64,000 nucleotides of DNA from Anaerosphaera aminiphila DSM 21120 (GCF_900129925.1 NZ_FQXI01000001.1:62001-126000), one strand, 5' to 3'; positions 45,344-55,774 are shown, numbered from the stretch's first letter. Notes: generated by a model not told the origin, from the letters alone. Made by a program: numbers and translations.

Positions 45344-46320
45344 GAAAATTCAGCCCCTTTAATTTGTATTTCTTGGACTCTTCTTATAGCTTCTTTTTTT
45401 ACTTTGTCATCTATAGATTCATTTATAGATATTTGAGTTAAAAGTTCATATATGTCTAAACTGTTAAAATTTGAACTGGAGTCAATTATTTCTTTAAATT
45501 CAAATATTTTATCTTGTTTAAATTTATGTCTTTCAATTTCACTTCTATCAAGAACTAGATCACCGGAAAGTGCACTTTCTAAATATATATCTTTAATTGT
45601 TATAGAGTCGGTTAATTCTATAATTACAACTTTAGGTCTTCTTTTAAGCTCTATTAAGCTGTTTGATATTCTTACTATAGCTCCAGGATTAATAAAGTAT
45701 TTATTGTCAATTTTAACAGTGTTAAATCCATAGTGATAGTGTCCACCTAGAGTTATGTCAGCCAAAGTATCCGAGATATCACTTATTAAAGTATGTGGAA
45801 TGTGCTTTAAAAATGGTTTATCCACTAAAAACCCATGAGTCATGTGAATCATGTAGTCAACATCATTGTTTTTTTCAGTTACTTTGTACTTATCAATATT
45901 AATTTTTTCATCAATGCCATAACTATAAGGATTTGAAGTTAGTTGCACAGAAATATTATCTTTTTTTAAAATTATTTTATTATCATTTACCAGATTTAAT
46001 ATACCTAAGTTAGACAATAATCCAAGCATTGTTCTATTAATAGTATTTGTATTATGTCCAAATATATCGTGATTTCCACTTACTATATAAATAGGGCATT
46101 GAAACTTATTAAATATTTTAAAAAAATCAGATACTAAAGATATTGGAGTATCCGGTCTATCAAAAAGATCTCCACCATGCAAAATATAGTCGACATTTTC
46201 GCTAATGCTAATATCGACTATTTCGCTAGTTTTTTGTTTTAGTGTCTCATAAAAGTTATCTAACCTATTTTTGGGATTAGTAGATCTCAAGTGGCTATCT
46301 GTAAAATATAATAACTTCAA
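45340..46320 (-). CDS. Mre11/SbcD-like metallophosphoesterase (nuclease)
   Basis: 326 residues of the calcineurin-like phosphoesterase fold with all metal-binding motifs: D8 and H10 in FTDSHLR, D51 in HGGDLFDRPD, GNHD at 82-85, H162 in HMTHGF, and H194/H196 in GGHYHYG. A C-terminal extension follows, as in SbcD/Mre11/YhaO proteins, where it binds the ATPase partner. It overlaps the Rad50-like N-terminal gene by four bases and follows recA by 12 bases, so a role in DNA-end processing is likely. Start codon TTG at 46320 after AAGGTTGTGAT. The orthodox sbcD cannot be excluded elsewhere in the genome. Confidence 0.85.
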   Translation of the reverse strand: MKLLYFTDSHLRSTNPKNRLDNFYETLKQKTSEIVDISISENVDYILHGGDLFDRPDTPISLVSDFFKIFNKFQCPIYIVSGNHDIFGHNTNTINRTMLGLLSNLGILNLVNDNKIILKKDNISVQLTSNPYSYGIDEKINIDKYKVTEKNNDVDYMIHMTHGFLVDKPFLKHIPHTLISDISDTLADITLGGHYHYGFNTVKIDNKYFINPGAIVRISNSLIELKRRPKVVIIELTDSITIKDIYLESALSGDLVLDRSEIERHKFKQDKIFEFKEIIDSSSNFNSLDIYELLTQISINESIDDKVKKEAIRRVQEIQIKGAEFS

Positions 46321-46332
46321 TATATCACAACC

Positions 46333-47376
46333 TTATTTTTTGTCTTCTGTGTTTTTTTCTTCAGATTCTTCAGTTTTATTGGAAGGTTTCACACTATAAA
46401 ATTCTCTTATTTTCATTTCAATTTCTCTGGCAATATCGGGATTTTCCACTAAGTATTCTTTAGCAGTTTCTCTACCTTGTCCAATTTTATGTTCATTATA
46501 ACTGTACCAAGACCCAGATTTATTTATTACGTCAATTTGTGCACCAATGTCAACTAAATTTCCCTCTTTAGAAATTCCCTTTCCATACATTATATCAAAT
46601 TCAGCTTGTTTAAAAGGTGGAGCTACTTTATTTTTAACAACTTTTACTCTGACTCTATTACCGATGATATTTTCACCTTGTTTTAAATTTTCTGTCTTTC
46701 TAATTTCCAACCTAACTGTAGCATAAAATTTTAATGCTCTTCCACCAGTAGTTACTTCCGGATTTCCAAACATAACTCCAACCTTTTCTCTTAATTGGTT
46801 TATAAAAATAACTGAAGTTTTAGACTTGCTTATAGCTCCGGTAAGTTTTCTTAGGGCTTGAGACATAAGCCTAGCTTGTAGCCCTATGTGAGTGTCACCC
46901 ATTTCTCCCTCTATTTCAGCTCTTGGAACTAAAGCTGCAACCGAGTCTACAATAACAACATCAACAGCATTACTTCTAACTAGAGACTCTGTAATTTCTA
47001 AAGCTTGTTCACCAGTATCAGGTTGCGAAATAATTAAATTTTCTGTATCAACACCTAAGTTTTTAGCATATGCTGGATCAAGGGCGTGTTCAGCATCAAC
47101 AAAAGCTCCTATCCCACCTGTTTCTTGCGCTTGAGCTAATATGTGCAGTGCTAGCGTTGTCTTACCTGAAGATTCCGGACCATAGATTTCAATAATTCTG
47201 CCTCTCGGAATTCCGCCAACACCTAGAGCTAAATCAAGAGCTAATGCTCCTGTTGGTATTGTTTCAATATCTAGAATTGGATCAGTCCCTAACTTCATAA
47301 TTGACCCTTTACCATATTGTTTTTCAATTTGTGCAATTGCTAAATCTAAGGCCTTTTTTTTATTTTCGTTATCCAT
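46333..47376 (-). CDS. recA: Recombinase RecA
   Basis: 347 residues, full length. Walker A GPESSGKT at 66-73, the [21 protein letters not shown]2 region and a short acidic C-terminal tail are present. It forms filaments on single-stranded DNA for homologous recombination and stimulates LexA self-cleavage. It overlaps cinA by eight bases, a conserved cinA-recA pair, and is followed closely by the Mre11-like gene. No LexA-box-like site is seen directly before it, because it lies inside the cinA transcript. Confidence 0.98.
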   Translation of the reverse strand: MDNENKKKALDLAIAQIEKQYGKGSIMKLGTDPILDIETIPTGALALDLALGVGGIPRGRIIEIYGPESSGKTTLALHILAQAQETGGIGAFVDAEHALDPAYAKNLGVDTENLIISQPDTGEQALEITESLVRSNAVDVVIVDSVAALVPRAEIEGEMGDTHIGLQARLMSQALRKLTGAISKSKTSVIFINQLREKVGVMFGNPEVTTGGRALKFYATVRLEIRKTENLKQGENIIGNRVRVKVVKNKVAPPFKQAEFDIMYGKGISKEGNLVDIGAQIDVINKSGSWYSYNEHKIGQGRETAKEYLVENPDIAREIEMKIREFYSVKPSNKTEESEEKNTEDKK

Positions 47377-48607
47377 TTTTTTCCCCTTTTTTATCTAAAT
47401 TTAATAGTAAATGAGTTATTACTGTATCAGAAACTCTTTCTTGTATTTCATTCCTACTTCCCTTAAAAAAGTGTTCTTTTATCTCATAAAAGTCCTTGTA
47501 GTAGTAGCAAATAAAAACAGTACCTACTTCTTTTTCACTTGAAATTGGACCGGCTTCTCCAGTAGTAGCTACTGCAATATCACATAATCCAAGATTGTAT
47601 AGCCCTTTTGCCATTTCTAGGGCAGTCTGTTCACTAACAGCTCCAAATTCTTCTAAAGTACTATTTGAAACCCCCAGTATTTTATGTTTAGATTCATTTG
47701 AATAACTTACAACTGAATTTTTCAAAATTTTGGAAGCTCCATTTACACTGGTTAGTTTAGAAGATAGTAGCCCTCCGGTAATAGATTCGGCAAAACTTAT
47801 TTTAAGATTTTTTTCTGTAAGTTTTTTAACTAAAACTTCCTTTGGTTTAGTATTATTTTCAGAATATAAGTGTTCTCCAAATGTAATGTGTAGTTTTTCA
47901 ACTATTTCTCTTACTTGATAAACTAAATGTTCCTTGTCAGTTCCTTCTGCTATTATTTTTATTTCAGTATCATAAAAATGAGCAAATGTATTTATAGAAA
48001 TTTCATTATTTTCTAATTTTAAATGCCTTATAGTCTCCTCTACAGAAGATTCACCTAATCCAGCTATATTTAGAGATTTAACTATGATTTCATTGTTTTC
48101 AGCTATATTATCTTTTAAATAATAATCAACCATAGGTTCAAATTCCTTTGGAGGTCCCGGAAATAAAAACACTTTTTTATTTCCATATTCTATTATTTCT
48201 CCAGGGGCTGTTCCCCATTTATTATCTAGTATTTTTGAACCTTCTATTACATAAGCTTGTTTTTTATTATTAGATGTCATCGGCCTTTTTAATTTATTAA
48301 ATCTATCTACTAATTTTGTATATTGAACATCATCTAACACTAAATTTTTATTTAAAACATCTGCCAGTGCTTCTTTTGTCATATCATCCTCTGTAGGGCC
48401 TAAACCTCCACATAAAAACAACACATCTACTTTTTTAATCATATCCCTTATCTCAATAGAAAGTTCCTTAAAATCATCTCGTATTGATAGTTGGTGGCTT
48501 ACGTGAACTCCTAGTTCTGATAGTTTTTCTGATAAGTATTTAGAATTAGTATCCAATATACTACCTATTAAAATTTCAGTACCTATAGTAATAATTCCTG
48601 CTTTCAT
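47369..48607 (-). CDS. cinA: CinA family protein (competence/damage-inducible, NMN deamidase domain)
   Basis: 412 residues in two domains: an N-terminal MoCF/COG1058 domain ([19 protein letters not shown], then [17 protein letters not shown]) and a C-terminal PncC-type NMN deamidase domain with the catalytic Ser in [13 protein letters not shown] and VATTGEAGP. The role is pyridine-nucleotide repair/recycling. The ATG follows AGGAGAAATGT. It overlaps recA, as in Streptococcus and Bacillus relatives. Confidence 0.94.
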   Translation of the reverse strand: MKAGIITIGTEILIGSILDTNSKYLSEKLSELGVHVSHQLSIRDDFKELSIEIRDMIKKVDVLFLCGGLGPTEDDMTKEALADVLNKNLVLDDVQYTKLVDRFNKLKRPMTSNNKKQAYVIEGSKILDNKWGTAPGEIIEYGNKKVFLFPGPPKEFEPMVDYYLKDNIAENNEIIVKSLNIAGLGESSVEETIRHLKLENNEISINTFAHFYDTEIKIIAEGTDKEHLVYQVREIVEKLHITFGEHLYSENNTKPKEVLVKKLTEKNLKISFAESITGGLLSSKLTSVNGASKILKNSVVSYSNESKHKILGVSNSTLEEFGAVSEQTALEMAKGLYNLGLCDIAVATTGEAGPISSEKEVGTVFICYYYKDFYEIKEHFFKGSRNEIQERVSDTVITHLLLNLDKKGEKNG

Positions 48608-48616
48608 ACATTTCTC

Positions 48617-49150
48617 CTAAATATTGTCTAAGTCTAACACGTTTTTATTTTTAATAAAATAATCTACTCCCGATAAAACAGTAAAGAACACAGCGATGTA
48701 AAAGAATATTAAACCTATCAAATGCAAACTACTTATATTTGTAAGCAATATAATCATAGATACAAGTTGAGATATGGTTTTAACTTTACCAAGCTTACTT
48801 GCTGCAATAGTAATATTTTCTGAAGCTGCTATAATTCTAAGACCTGTAACGGAAAATTCTCTGGATATTATTATTATAACTCCCCAGCCAGGTATAGATC
48901 CAAGTTCAGTTAATGTTATTAAAGCTGCACATACTAATATTTTATCAGCTAGTGGATCTGCAAACTTTCCAAAATTAGTAACCAGTTTATTTTTTCTAGC
49001 TAAGTATCCATCTAAAAAGTCTGTAAAAGAAGCTATAGAAAATATAAGTGTTGCTACTAGCTTAGAATATTTAAAATCAACGTACATAAAAATAACAAAT
49101 ATAGGAACCATTAAAATTCTTAAAAATGTTAACTTGTTAGGTAAATTCAT
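48617..49150 (-). CDS. pgsA: CDP-diacylglycerol-glycerol-3-phosphate 3-phosphatidyltransferase
   Basis: 177 residues with about four membrane segments. The CDP-alcohol phosphotransferase motif is complete: D-G-x2-A-R-x8-G-x3-D-x3-D in DFLDGYLARKNK...NFGKFADPLADK. It makes phosphatidylglycerol phosphate for anionic phospholipids. It overlaps rimO by four bases; pgsA next to cinA-recA is common in Firmicutes. Confidence 0.95.
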   Translation of the reverse strand: MNLPNKLTFLRILMVPIFVIFMYVDFKYSKLVATLIFSIASFTDFLDGYLARKNKLVTNFGKFADPLADKILVCAALITLTELGSIPGWGVIIIISREFSVTGLRIIAASENITIAASKLGKVKTISQLVSMIILLTNISSLHLIGLIFFYIAVFFTVLSGVDYFIKNKNVLDLDNI

Positions 49151-50463
49151 AGTAACTCTCCTATTAAATCATATTCCAGAGATTCTTTAATTTTAACTTT
49201 TACAAAATCTCCTATATTTAACTTTTCATTTGTCTCTATATAGACCACACCATCAATTTCAGGTGAGTCCATATAGCTTCTGCCTGTATATATATTTCCA
49301 CTTTCTTTTTCTTCAATTAATACTTCGAAAGTTTTATTTACATTTTTCATCAATAGAGAACTTGACATATATTGTTGATTATCTAACAGCTTATCTCTTC
49401 TACTTAATTTAACGTCTTCATCTATTTGATCAGCCATATTATAAGCAGAAGTTCCCTCTTCTCTGGAATAGGTAAATGCTCCCAGCTTATCAAATTCAAA
49501 ATTTGTGACAAAGTCTAGCAATTCATTAAAGTCACTATCTGTTTCTCCTGGAAATCCTACTATTAAAGTTGTCCTAATCACTATATTGCGAACTTTTAAT
49601 CTCAGTTTAGTTAGAAGGTTTTCTATATCAAGCTTATTAGTTTTTCTATTCATTTCTTTTAAAATATGGTTACTGATATGTTGTAATGGAATATCAACAT
49701 ATTTTAAAAGCTTTTCATTTGTTCTAAACTCTTCTATAAGCTCATCTGTAAAATTGTCAGGGTATAAGTACATAACTCTAATCCATTTCAAATCTTTAAT
49801 TTCTGATAATTTAGAAATTAAAGAATGTAGTTTATATTCTCCATAGTTGTCAATTCCATAGTCGGTAGTGTTTTGTGCAATTAGTATTATTTCTCTAGTT
49901 CCATTTTCTACAAGATAATTTACTTCATCATAGATATCTTCAATTTTTCTAGACCTATTTCTACCTCGAAGTTTTGGAATTATACAGTAAGAACAATTGT
50001 TATTACATCCCTCTGATATTTTAATATATTCAGTAACATTAACATCTTTTTTGTTATAACCTTCTAAAAATTCACTATTTAGGTTGTCTATACTTATGGC
50101 TTTTTCACCAGTAAGAGCATTATTTATTACATCATTTAATTCTAACAGATTTCCAGTGCCAAGAATTCCATCAACTTCTGGAATTTCATTTAATAAATCT
50201 TCGGGATATCTCTGTGCAAGACAACCTGCTAAAATTATTTTTTTACACTTGGCTGTTTTTTTATAAGTAGCCGCTTCAAGTATTGTATCTATAGATTCTT
50301 CTTTAGCAGAATCTATAAAAGCACACGTATTAATAACTATTACTTCTGAATCATTTATATTTTTAGAAACTAGAAATTTTTTATTATCTAATACATTTTG
50401 CATTAACGAAGTGTCCACGTCATTTTTTGAACAGCCTAGAGTAAGAAAAAATACATTATACAT
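49147..50463 (-). CDS. rimO: Ribosomal protein S12 methylthiotransferase RimO
   Basis: 438 residues. MTTase-domain cysteines C11 (TLGCSKNDVD), C47 (NTCAFIDSAKEES) and C81 (AGCLAQRY), radical SAM motif CNNNCSYC (C153, C157, C160), and a C-terminal TRAM domain. The NTCAFI-DSAKEES pattern identifies RimO and not MiaB. It methylthiolates an Asp of S12. It overlaps the ftsK stop by eight bases, and its ATG has a GGAGGAAA site. Confidence 0.96.
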   Translation of the reverse strand: MYNVFFLTLGCSKNDVDTSLMQNVLDNKKFLVSKNINDSEVIVINTCAFIDSAKEESIDTILEAATYKKTAKCKKIILAGCLAQRYPEDLLNEIPEVDGILGTGNLLELNDVINNALTGEKAISIDNLNSEFLEGYNKKDVNVTEYIKISEGCNNNCSYCIIPKLRGRNRSRKIEDIYDEVNYLVENGTREIILIAQNTTDYGIDNYGEYKLHSLISKLSEIKDLKWIRVMYLYPDNFTDELIEEFRTNEKLLKYVDIPLQHISNHILKEMNRKTNKLDIENLLTKLRLKVRNIVIRTTLIVGFPGETDSDFNELLDFVTNFEFDKLGAFTYSREEGTSAYNMADQIDEDVKLSRRDKLLDNQQYMSSSLLMKNVNKTFEVLIEEKESGNIYTGRSYMDSPEIDGVVYIETNEKLNIGDFVKVKIKESLEYDLIGELL

Positions 50464-52693
50464 CTTTTTCCTCCATCATTTGATCTACCTCTTCTTTACT
50501 TAGTAGCAATTTCCTAGGTCTTGAACCCTCGTGAGGCCCTAATATGCCAAATTCTTCCATTTGATCAACTATTCTAGCAGCTCTTGAATATCCAATTCTA
50601 AGCTTTCTCTGTAAGAAAGAAATAGAGGCTTGTTCATCATTTAAAATAAATTCAAGTGCATCTTCAAAGAGAGGATCTTTATCATCTAAAACTTGCTTAG
50701 ACTTTTCTTCTAAGTTTTTATTTATTTCAGTTTCATAATTATTTTCTATATTTGAATTAGCTTTTACAAAATCAACTACCGCTTCAACTTCTTCATCACT
50801 AATAAATGCCCCTTGAACTCTCACAGGTTTTGAATAAAAACTTGGATAGAAAAGCATATCTCCCTTGCCTATTAATTTTTCAGCTCCAGAAAAATCCAAT
50901 ATAGTTCTTGAATCAATTGCAGATGATACAGAAAATGCAATTCTGGAAGGAATATTTGCCTTGATTGTACCAGTAATTACATCTACAGAGGGTCTTTGTG
51001 TTGCTAAAATCAAATGTATTCCAGCAGCTCTTGCCATCTGTGCTAGTCTAGCAATATAATCTTCAACTTCTCTAGCAGCAACCATCATTAAATCAGCTAA
51101 CTCGTCTACTATAATAACTATTTGAGGAAGTTTTTCTTCTGTTTTATTTAATTTGCCCATTTTTTTATTAAAGGATGCTAAATCTCTTACAGTATTTTCT
51201 GCAAAGACTTTATATCTCTTTTCCATTTCACCAACTGCCCAATTTAAAGCAAAAGCAGCTTTTTTAGGATCTGTTACAACTGGAATAAGTAAGTGTGGAA
51301 TTCCATTGTATATATTCAACTCCACAACTTTAGGGTCTATTAGCATTAACTTCACATCTTTTGGAGATGATTTATAAATTAAGTTTACAATTATTGTATT
51401 TATACATACAGATTTTCCAGAACCTGTGGCACCTGCAATTAATAAATGCGGCATTTTATCAATAGTTGACATAACTACAGAACCTGATACATCTTTTCCT
51501 AAAGCCAATGGTAAATTAGATTTTAGATTTTTAAATTCTTCAGTTTCAATTATTTCTCTTATTGTTACAGCTTCTTTATTTTTATTGGGAACTTCAATTC
51601 CCACAGCTGATTTACCTGGAATTGGCGCTTCTATTCTAATATCCGAACTAGCAAGACTCATTGATAAGTTATCATTTAGTGAAACTATTTTACTAAGCTT
51701 TACTCCAGGAGCAGGTTCTAATTCATAGCAAGTAATAACCGGTCCTTTATTAATTGCAACTATTTTTGAATCTATTCCAAAATTATTCATAGTTTGTTCT
51801 ATAATTTTCCCATTTTCCATAATTTCTTTGTTGGAAATTGAAGTCTTACTTAAATTTGAATTTAAAATTTCAACTGGAGGAAAAACATATTCCTCATCTG
51901 TTTCTATAAATGTCAAATCATCACTTTCATCTACAACTAAATCTTCTTCAACTATATTTTCATCTATAAATCCATCTTTTGGTAAATTTATTTCTGTATC
52001 TTCAACTTCACTTATGACATTATCATCTTTAGATGAAGTACTATCTCTAATTATAATGTTTTTTTCTGAAATATTTTCTTTTTGTTGTTCTTTATTTTTA
52101 GCTTTTTCAGCTTTTTTAATTTTTCTGTTTTCTTTAAATTTACTGTAATTTGTTAATTGTAAGTTTAAATAATTTTTTATTGAGTCAAAACTTTGTCCAG
52201 TAATAATAAAAACATTTATTAAAATGACAATAAAAAGTAGCACGTATGTTCCAATAGAACCAAAGAGCTTGTATAGGAAAAATCCTAAAACAGCTCCAAT
52301 AACTCCACCAGAAGAAGCTATGGTTGAGTATTCAATTGATAAATTAATTCTATCAATTAATGTTAATTCAGACGTTTTTGTGCTATCTAAAATTACTAAA
52401 ATACACAGCGAAATTATAATACTAGAAATAAAATATTTTTTATTGTCTTTTTTATGATTTTTGCTATTAAACATAAATCCAAAAAAAATAAATAAAACAG
52501 GAAAAATAAAATTACCTCTTCCACCTAAAAAAGAAAAACTACGATATAACATTAAACCTATTATTCCCATTTTATTGCTAAAAATACTAATTAATGACAA
52601 TATTCCAAAAACAATTAAAAAAACACTAATAATTTCTCTATTTATTACAATACTATTCTTTTTTTTTGCCTTTTTCTTTTTTTTCGTACTCAA
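50456..52693 (-). CDS. ftsK: FtsK/SpoIIIE DNA translocase
   Basis: 745 residues: a Lys-rich N terminus, four membrane segments within the first 170 residues, an acidic linker, the RecA-like motor with Walker A GATGSGKS (around residue 420) and Walker B IVIIVDELADLMM, and the C-terminal gamma winged helix (RIGYSRAARIVDQMEEFGILGP) that reads polar DNA sequences. It pumps chromosomal DNA through the closing septum. TTG start at 52693 after GAGGTG. A Xer-type recombinase, its usual partner in dimer resolution, is encoded in the same window. Confidence 0.95.
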   Translation of the reverse strand: MSTKKKKKAKKKNSIVINREIISVFLIVFGILSLISIFSNKMGIIGLMLYRSFSFLGGRGNFIFPVLFIFFGFMFNSKNHKKDNKKYFISSIIISLCILVILDSTKTSELTLIDRINLSIEYSTIASSGGVIGAVLGFFLYKLFGSIGTYVLLFIVILINVFIITGQSFDSIKNYLNLQLTNYSKFKENRKIKKAEKAKNKEQQKENISEKNIIIRDSTSSKDDNVISEVEDTEINLPKDGFIDENIVEEDLVVDESDDLTFIETDEEYVFPPVEILNSNLSKTSISNKEIMENGKIIEQTMNNFGIDSKIVAINKGPVITCYELEPAPGVKLSKIVSLNDNLSMSLASSDIRIEAPIPGKSAVGIEVPNKNKEAVTIREIIETEEFKNLKSNLPLALGKDVSGSVVMSTIDKMPHLLIAGATGSGKSVCINTIIVNLIYKSSPKDVKLMLIDPKVVELNIYNGIPHLLIPVVTDPKKAAFALNWAVGEMEKRYKVFAENTVRDLASFNKKMGKLNKTEEKLPQIVIIVDELADLMMVAAREVEDYIARLAQMARAAGIHLILATQRPSVDVITGTIKANIPSRIAFSVSSAIDSRTILDFSGAEKLIGKGDMLFYPSFYSKPVRVQGAFISDEEVEAVVDFVKANSNIENNYETEINKNLEEKSKQVLDDKDPLFEDALEFILNDEQASISFLQRKLRIGYSRAARIVDQMEEFGILGPHEGSRPRKLLLSKEEVDQMMEEKDV

Positions 52694-52710
52694 ATAAACA
52701 CCTCATAATA

Positions 52711-52719
52711 ATTATATCA
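52711..52719 (-). promoter_or_regulatory. Possible extended -10 promoter before ftsK
   Basis: On the minus strand TG-A-TATAAT (TATAAT at 52716-52711) lies in the 46-base gap between dut and ftsK. No convincing -35 is present. It could give ftsK-rimO-pgsA-cinA-recA a start independent of dut. Confidence 0.35.
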
Positions 52720-52739
52720 TAAACACATCTTAACTGCTA

Positions 52740-53171
52740 TTACACGCCAGTGTGTCCAAATCCACCATCTTGTCTAGAAGTGTTTTCTAATTCATTTACA
52801 ACTTCAATATCAGCTCTTTCATATTTAATTACTACTAATTGTGCTATCCTATCTCCATGGTTTATTTCAATGTCTTCTTTTCCTAAATTTACAACTATTA
52901 CTTTTAATTCACCTCTATAATCCGAGTCTATTGTTCCAATGCCATTGGGAAGAGATAGACCTTTTTTTAAAGCTAATCCTGAACGTGCTCGTATTTGAGC
53001 TTCATATCCTAGAGGAAGTTCAATATAAATACCTGTAGGTATAAGTGCTCTGTCTAAACTTTTCAATACTATTTTTTCGTCTAAATTTGCCTGTAAATCC
53101 ATACCTGAGGAACCTTCTGTTTGATATTTCGGTATATTATTTTTACTTTTATTTAAAATTTTAATTTTCAT
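52740..53171 (-). CDS. dut: dUTP diphosphatase
   Basis: 143 residues with the five trimeric-dUTPase motifs: SSGMDLQA, RSGLALKKG, NGIGTIDSDYRGEL, RIAQLVV and RQDGGFGHTG. It hydrolyses dUTP to dUMP, preventing uracil incorporation. The ATG has an AAGGAGAA site that immediately follows the T-tract of the pnp-dut hairpin, so part of its expression depends on readthrough from pnp. Confidence 0.96.
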   Translation of the reverse strand: MKIKILNKSKNNIPKYQTEGSSGMDLQANLDEKIVLKSLDRALIPTGIYIELPLGYEAQIRARSGLALKKGLSLPNGIGTIDSDYRGELKVIVVNLGKEDIEINHGDRIAQLVVIKYERADIEVVNELENTSRQDGGFGHTGV

Positions 53172-53184
53172 AGAATTCTCCTTT

Positions 53185-53259
53185 AAAAAAATCGGGATAG
53201 ACTATTATCCCAAAAATAAATTGTAATAAATTTTAATTAAATAGTATCCCGATTTTTTT
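53185..53259 (-). terminator. pnp-dut terminator with two alternative pairings
   Basis: On the minus strand three segments can pair: AAAAAAATCGGGATA (53259-53245), GGGATA (53211-53206) and TATCCCGATTTTTTT (53199-53185). The last can form a short local hairpin with the second (6 bp plus U-tract, a terminator) or a perfect 15-bp stem with the first, which starts in the pnp stop codon. The dut ribosome binding site begins right after the U-tract. Confidence 0.75.
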
Positions 53260-55378
53260 AATTTTCAATATTTTTCTTTTCTTCTTCTTTTTTATCATCT
53301 TCTTTTGGTAATAGTGCTTTACGAGATAAAGAAAGTTTTCCATTTTCATCAATATCAATAACTTTTACTTTTACAAAGTCACCCATTTTAAATAAATCTT
53401 CAACTTTTTCAGTTCTTTCGTGTTGAATTTCAGAAATGTGAAGTAAACCCTCTACGCCTTTTTTAAGTTCTACAAATGCTCCAAACTTCATAATCTTTTT
53501 GATTTTACCTTCGAATACATCCCCAACTTCAACATCTTTTACAATAGATTCTATTATAGAAATAGCTTCTTTAGCTTTATCTGCATCTTCAGAAATAACA
53601 GAAACCTTTCCATCTTCATCTATGTCAATTTTAACTCCAGTTTCCTCTATTATTTTATTAATTACTTTTCCACCAGCTCCAATAACTTCTCCGATTTTTT
53701 CCGGATTAATTACTATTATGTGAATTATAGGAGCATATTTAGATAAAGTTTCTCTAGGTTTACTTATAGTTGTATTTAAATGTTCTAATATTTCAACTCT
53801 AGCATTTTTGGCTTTATCTAACGCAACACTTAAAACTTCTTTGCTAATACCTTCAACTTTTATATCCATTTGTATTGCAGTTATACCTTCTGTAGTACCT
53901 GCTACTTTAAAGTCCATATCACCAAAATGATCCTCTAAACCTTGAATATCAGTTAATATTTTTGTTACTCCGTCTTTTTCAATTAATCCCATTGCAATTC
54001 CAGCTACTGGCGCTTTTATAGGAACACCTGCATCCATTAAAGCCAATGTAGAACCACATACTGAAGCTTGAGATGAAGATCCGTTTGAGCTTAGTACTTC
54101 AGACACAACTCTTATTGCATAAGGAAATTCCTCTTCTGAAGGGATTACAGGTATTAATGATTTTTCTGCTAAAGATCCATGTCCAATTTCTCTTCGTCCT
54201 GGACCTCTCATTGGTCTAGTATCACCTACTGAAAATGGCGGGAAATTATAGTGATGTATATATCTTTTAGGTTTATCGTCTCCTAAACCGTCAATTATTT
54301 GAACATCAGAAAGTCCTGCAAGTGTAACTATTGAAAGTACTTGAGTTTGTCCTCTTGTAAACAGCCCTGAACCATGTGTTCTGGGAAGAATACCAACTTC
54401 AGATGAAAGATGTCTTATTTCATCTAATTTTCTACCATCTGGTCTTACTTCATCTTCTAAAATACCTCTTCGAACTTCAGTAATTTCAATTTCTTCCATA
54501 ATGGCTTCTATATCTTTTGAATAATCTTCCATTTCAGCTTCAAAGTGTTCTCTAATTTGATCTTTCGCTGCATCAACTTGTTCATTTCTGATAACTTTAT
54601 CAGCTTCATTTATTGCAGAAACTATTAAATTTTCGCCATATTCTTTAACTCTTGAAGAAATATCTTCATCAGGTGTAAATACAGAATAAGTTGATTTTTC
54701 TTTTCCAACTTCTTTAATTATATCTTTAGTAAATTTGCAAATTCTTTTAATTTCTTCATGTCCAATTAAAATAGCATCTAGCATTTCTTTTTCTGTTACT
54801 ATGTTCGCACTTGCTTCAACCATCATTATAGCGCTATCAGTTCCTGAAAGTACTAAATATATGTCTGATTTTTTTCTTTGCTCTTCATTTGGATTTATAA
54901 TATATTCTCCATCAATAAATCCAACTTGTACAGAACCAGTAGGTCCTTCAAAGGGAATATTTGAAATACTAAGAGCTATAGAAGATCCAATCATAGCAAC
55001 TATTTCAGGTAGACAATCTTGATCTACAGATAACACAGTTGCAACAACTTGTACATCATTTCTATATCCTTCTGGAAATAAAGGTCTTATAGGTCTATCT
55101 ATAAGTCTGGCAGATAAAATAGCTTTTTCACTAGATCTACCTTCTCTTTTTATAAATCCACCTGGCATCTTACCTACAGCATACATCTTTTCTTCAAAAT
55201 CAACACTTAAAGGAAAAAAATCAATTCCTTCTCTTGGTTTTTTTGATGCAGTTGCCGTTACTAAAACTACAGTATCTCCATATTGTATTATACATTCTCC
55301 ATTAGCTTGTTCAGCTACTTTACCTATAGTAACCTTTAAAGTTCTTCCTGCTAAATCTAAGGTAAAAACTTTCTCCAT
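53258..55378 (-). CDS. pnp: Polynucleotide phosphorylase
   Basis: 706 residues with two RNase PH domains (second with [13 protein letters not shown] and the catalytic [10 protein letters not shown]), a KH domain ([15 protein letters not shown]) and a C-terminal S1 domain ([20 protein letters not shown]). It degrades RNA 3' to 5' with phosphate. It follows rpsO across a terminator-like hairpin, the same rpsO-pnp pairing as in most bacteria. The ATG has AAGGAGG. Confidence 0.98.
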   Translation of the reverse strand: MEKVFTLDLAGRTLKVTIGKVAEQANGECIIQYGDTVVLVTATASKKPREGIDFFPLSVDFEEKMYAVGKMPGGFIKREGRSSEKAILSARLIDRPIRPLFPEGYRNDVQVVATVLSVDQDCLPEIVAMIGSSIALSISNIPFEGPTGSVQVGFIDGEYIINPNEEQRKKSDIYLVLSGTDSAIMMVEASANIVTEKEMLDAILIGHEEIKRICKFTKDIIKEVGKEKSTYSVFTPDEDISSRVKEYGENLIVSAINEADKVIRNEQVDAAKDQIREHFEAEMEDYSKDIEAIMEEIEITEVRRGILEDEVRPDGRKLDEIRHLSSEVGILPRTHGSGLFTRGQTQVLSIVTLAGLSDVQIIDGLGDDKPKRYIHHYNFPPFSVGDTRPMRGPGRREIGHGSLAEKSLIPVIPSEEEFPYAIRVVSEVLSSNGSSSQASVCGSTLALMDAGVPIKAPVAGIAMGLIEKDGVTKILTDIQGLEDHFGDMDFKVAGTTEGITAIQMDIKVEGISKEVLSVALDKAKNARVEILEHLNTTISKPRETLSKYAPIIHIIVINPEKIGEVIGAGGKVINKIIEETGVKIDIDEDGKVSVISEDADKAKEAISIIESIVKDVEVGDVFEGKIKKIMKFGAFVELKKGVEGLLHISEIQHERTEKVEDLFKMGDFVKVKVIDIDENGKLSLSRKALLPKEDDKKEEEKKNIEN

Positions 55379-55390
55379 TATTTCCTCCTT

Positions 55391-55422
55391 TATAAAATAA
55401 AGAGCGGTTCCTCCGCTCTTTA
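55391..55422 (-). terminator. rpsO-pnp hairpin directly before the pnp ribosome binding site
   Basis: On the minus strand TAAAGAGCGG (55422-55413) and CCGCTCTTTA (55407-55398) form a perfect 10-bp stem with a five-base loop, followed by TTTTAT and then AAGGAGG for pnp. It is a partial terminator or processing site. Confidence 0.8.
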
Positions 55423-55424
55423 TA

Positions 55425-55691
55425 CTAACCTCTTATTCCCAACTTCTCTATAAGTGCACGATATCTTTGAATGTCTTTATTTTTTAAATATCTAAGAAGA
55501 TTTCTTCTCTTACCAACCATTTTTAAAAGACCTCTTCTAGAGTGATGATCTTTTTTGTGCTCTTTAAGATGTTCATTTAATTCATTGATTCTATTAGTTA
55601 ATATAGCTACTTGAACTTCTGGAGAGCCAGTGTCCTTTTCATTAACTTTATATTCTTCTATTATTCCATTTTTTTCGTCTTTACTTAACAT
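55425..55691 (-). CDS. rpsO: 30S ribosomal protein S15
   Basis: 88 residues, standard S15: [37 protein letters not shown] is the 16S-binding core, followed by the conserved [14 protein letters not shown]. It is an early-binding protein of the 30S platform. It has its own promoter and a structured leader of about 80 bases, consistent with S15 feedback control. TTGGAGG precedes the ATG. Confidence 0.98.
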   Translation of the reverse strand: MLSKDEKNGIIEEYKVNEKDTGSPEVQVAILTNRINELNEHLKEHKKDHHSRRGLLKMVGKRRNLLRYLKNKDIQRYRALIEKLGIRG

Positions 55692-55770
55692 TTTAAACCT
55701 CCAAGTTTTTATATAAGCCTACACACAAGTCAGCGCTGAGGAACGACAAACATATGTGAGGTATTACCTA
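55692..55770 (-). promoter_or_regulatory. Candidate S15 autoregulatory leader
   Basis: The rpsO 5' leader has unusually high G+C for this genome and can fold: GTATT/AATAC, CCT-CACA with TGTG-(T)-AGG enclosing GTC/GAC, and the self-complementary CAGCGCTG. S15 leaders in other Firmicutes bind S15 through a three-way junction resembling 16S rRNA; whether this one does is inference. Confidence 0.5.
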
Positions 55771-55774
55771 ATAC

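Noticed and set aside
48774-49190. 138-codon plus-strand open frame
   Set aside because: Antisense to pgsA, whose CDP-alcohol phosphotransferase motif is intact; no ribosome binding site.
54735-55022. 95-codon plus-strand open frame
   Set aside because: Antisense shadow of pnp; no start signal and no family resemblance.
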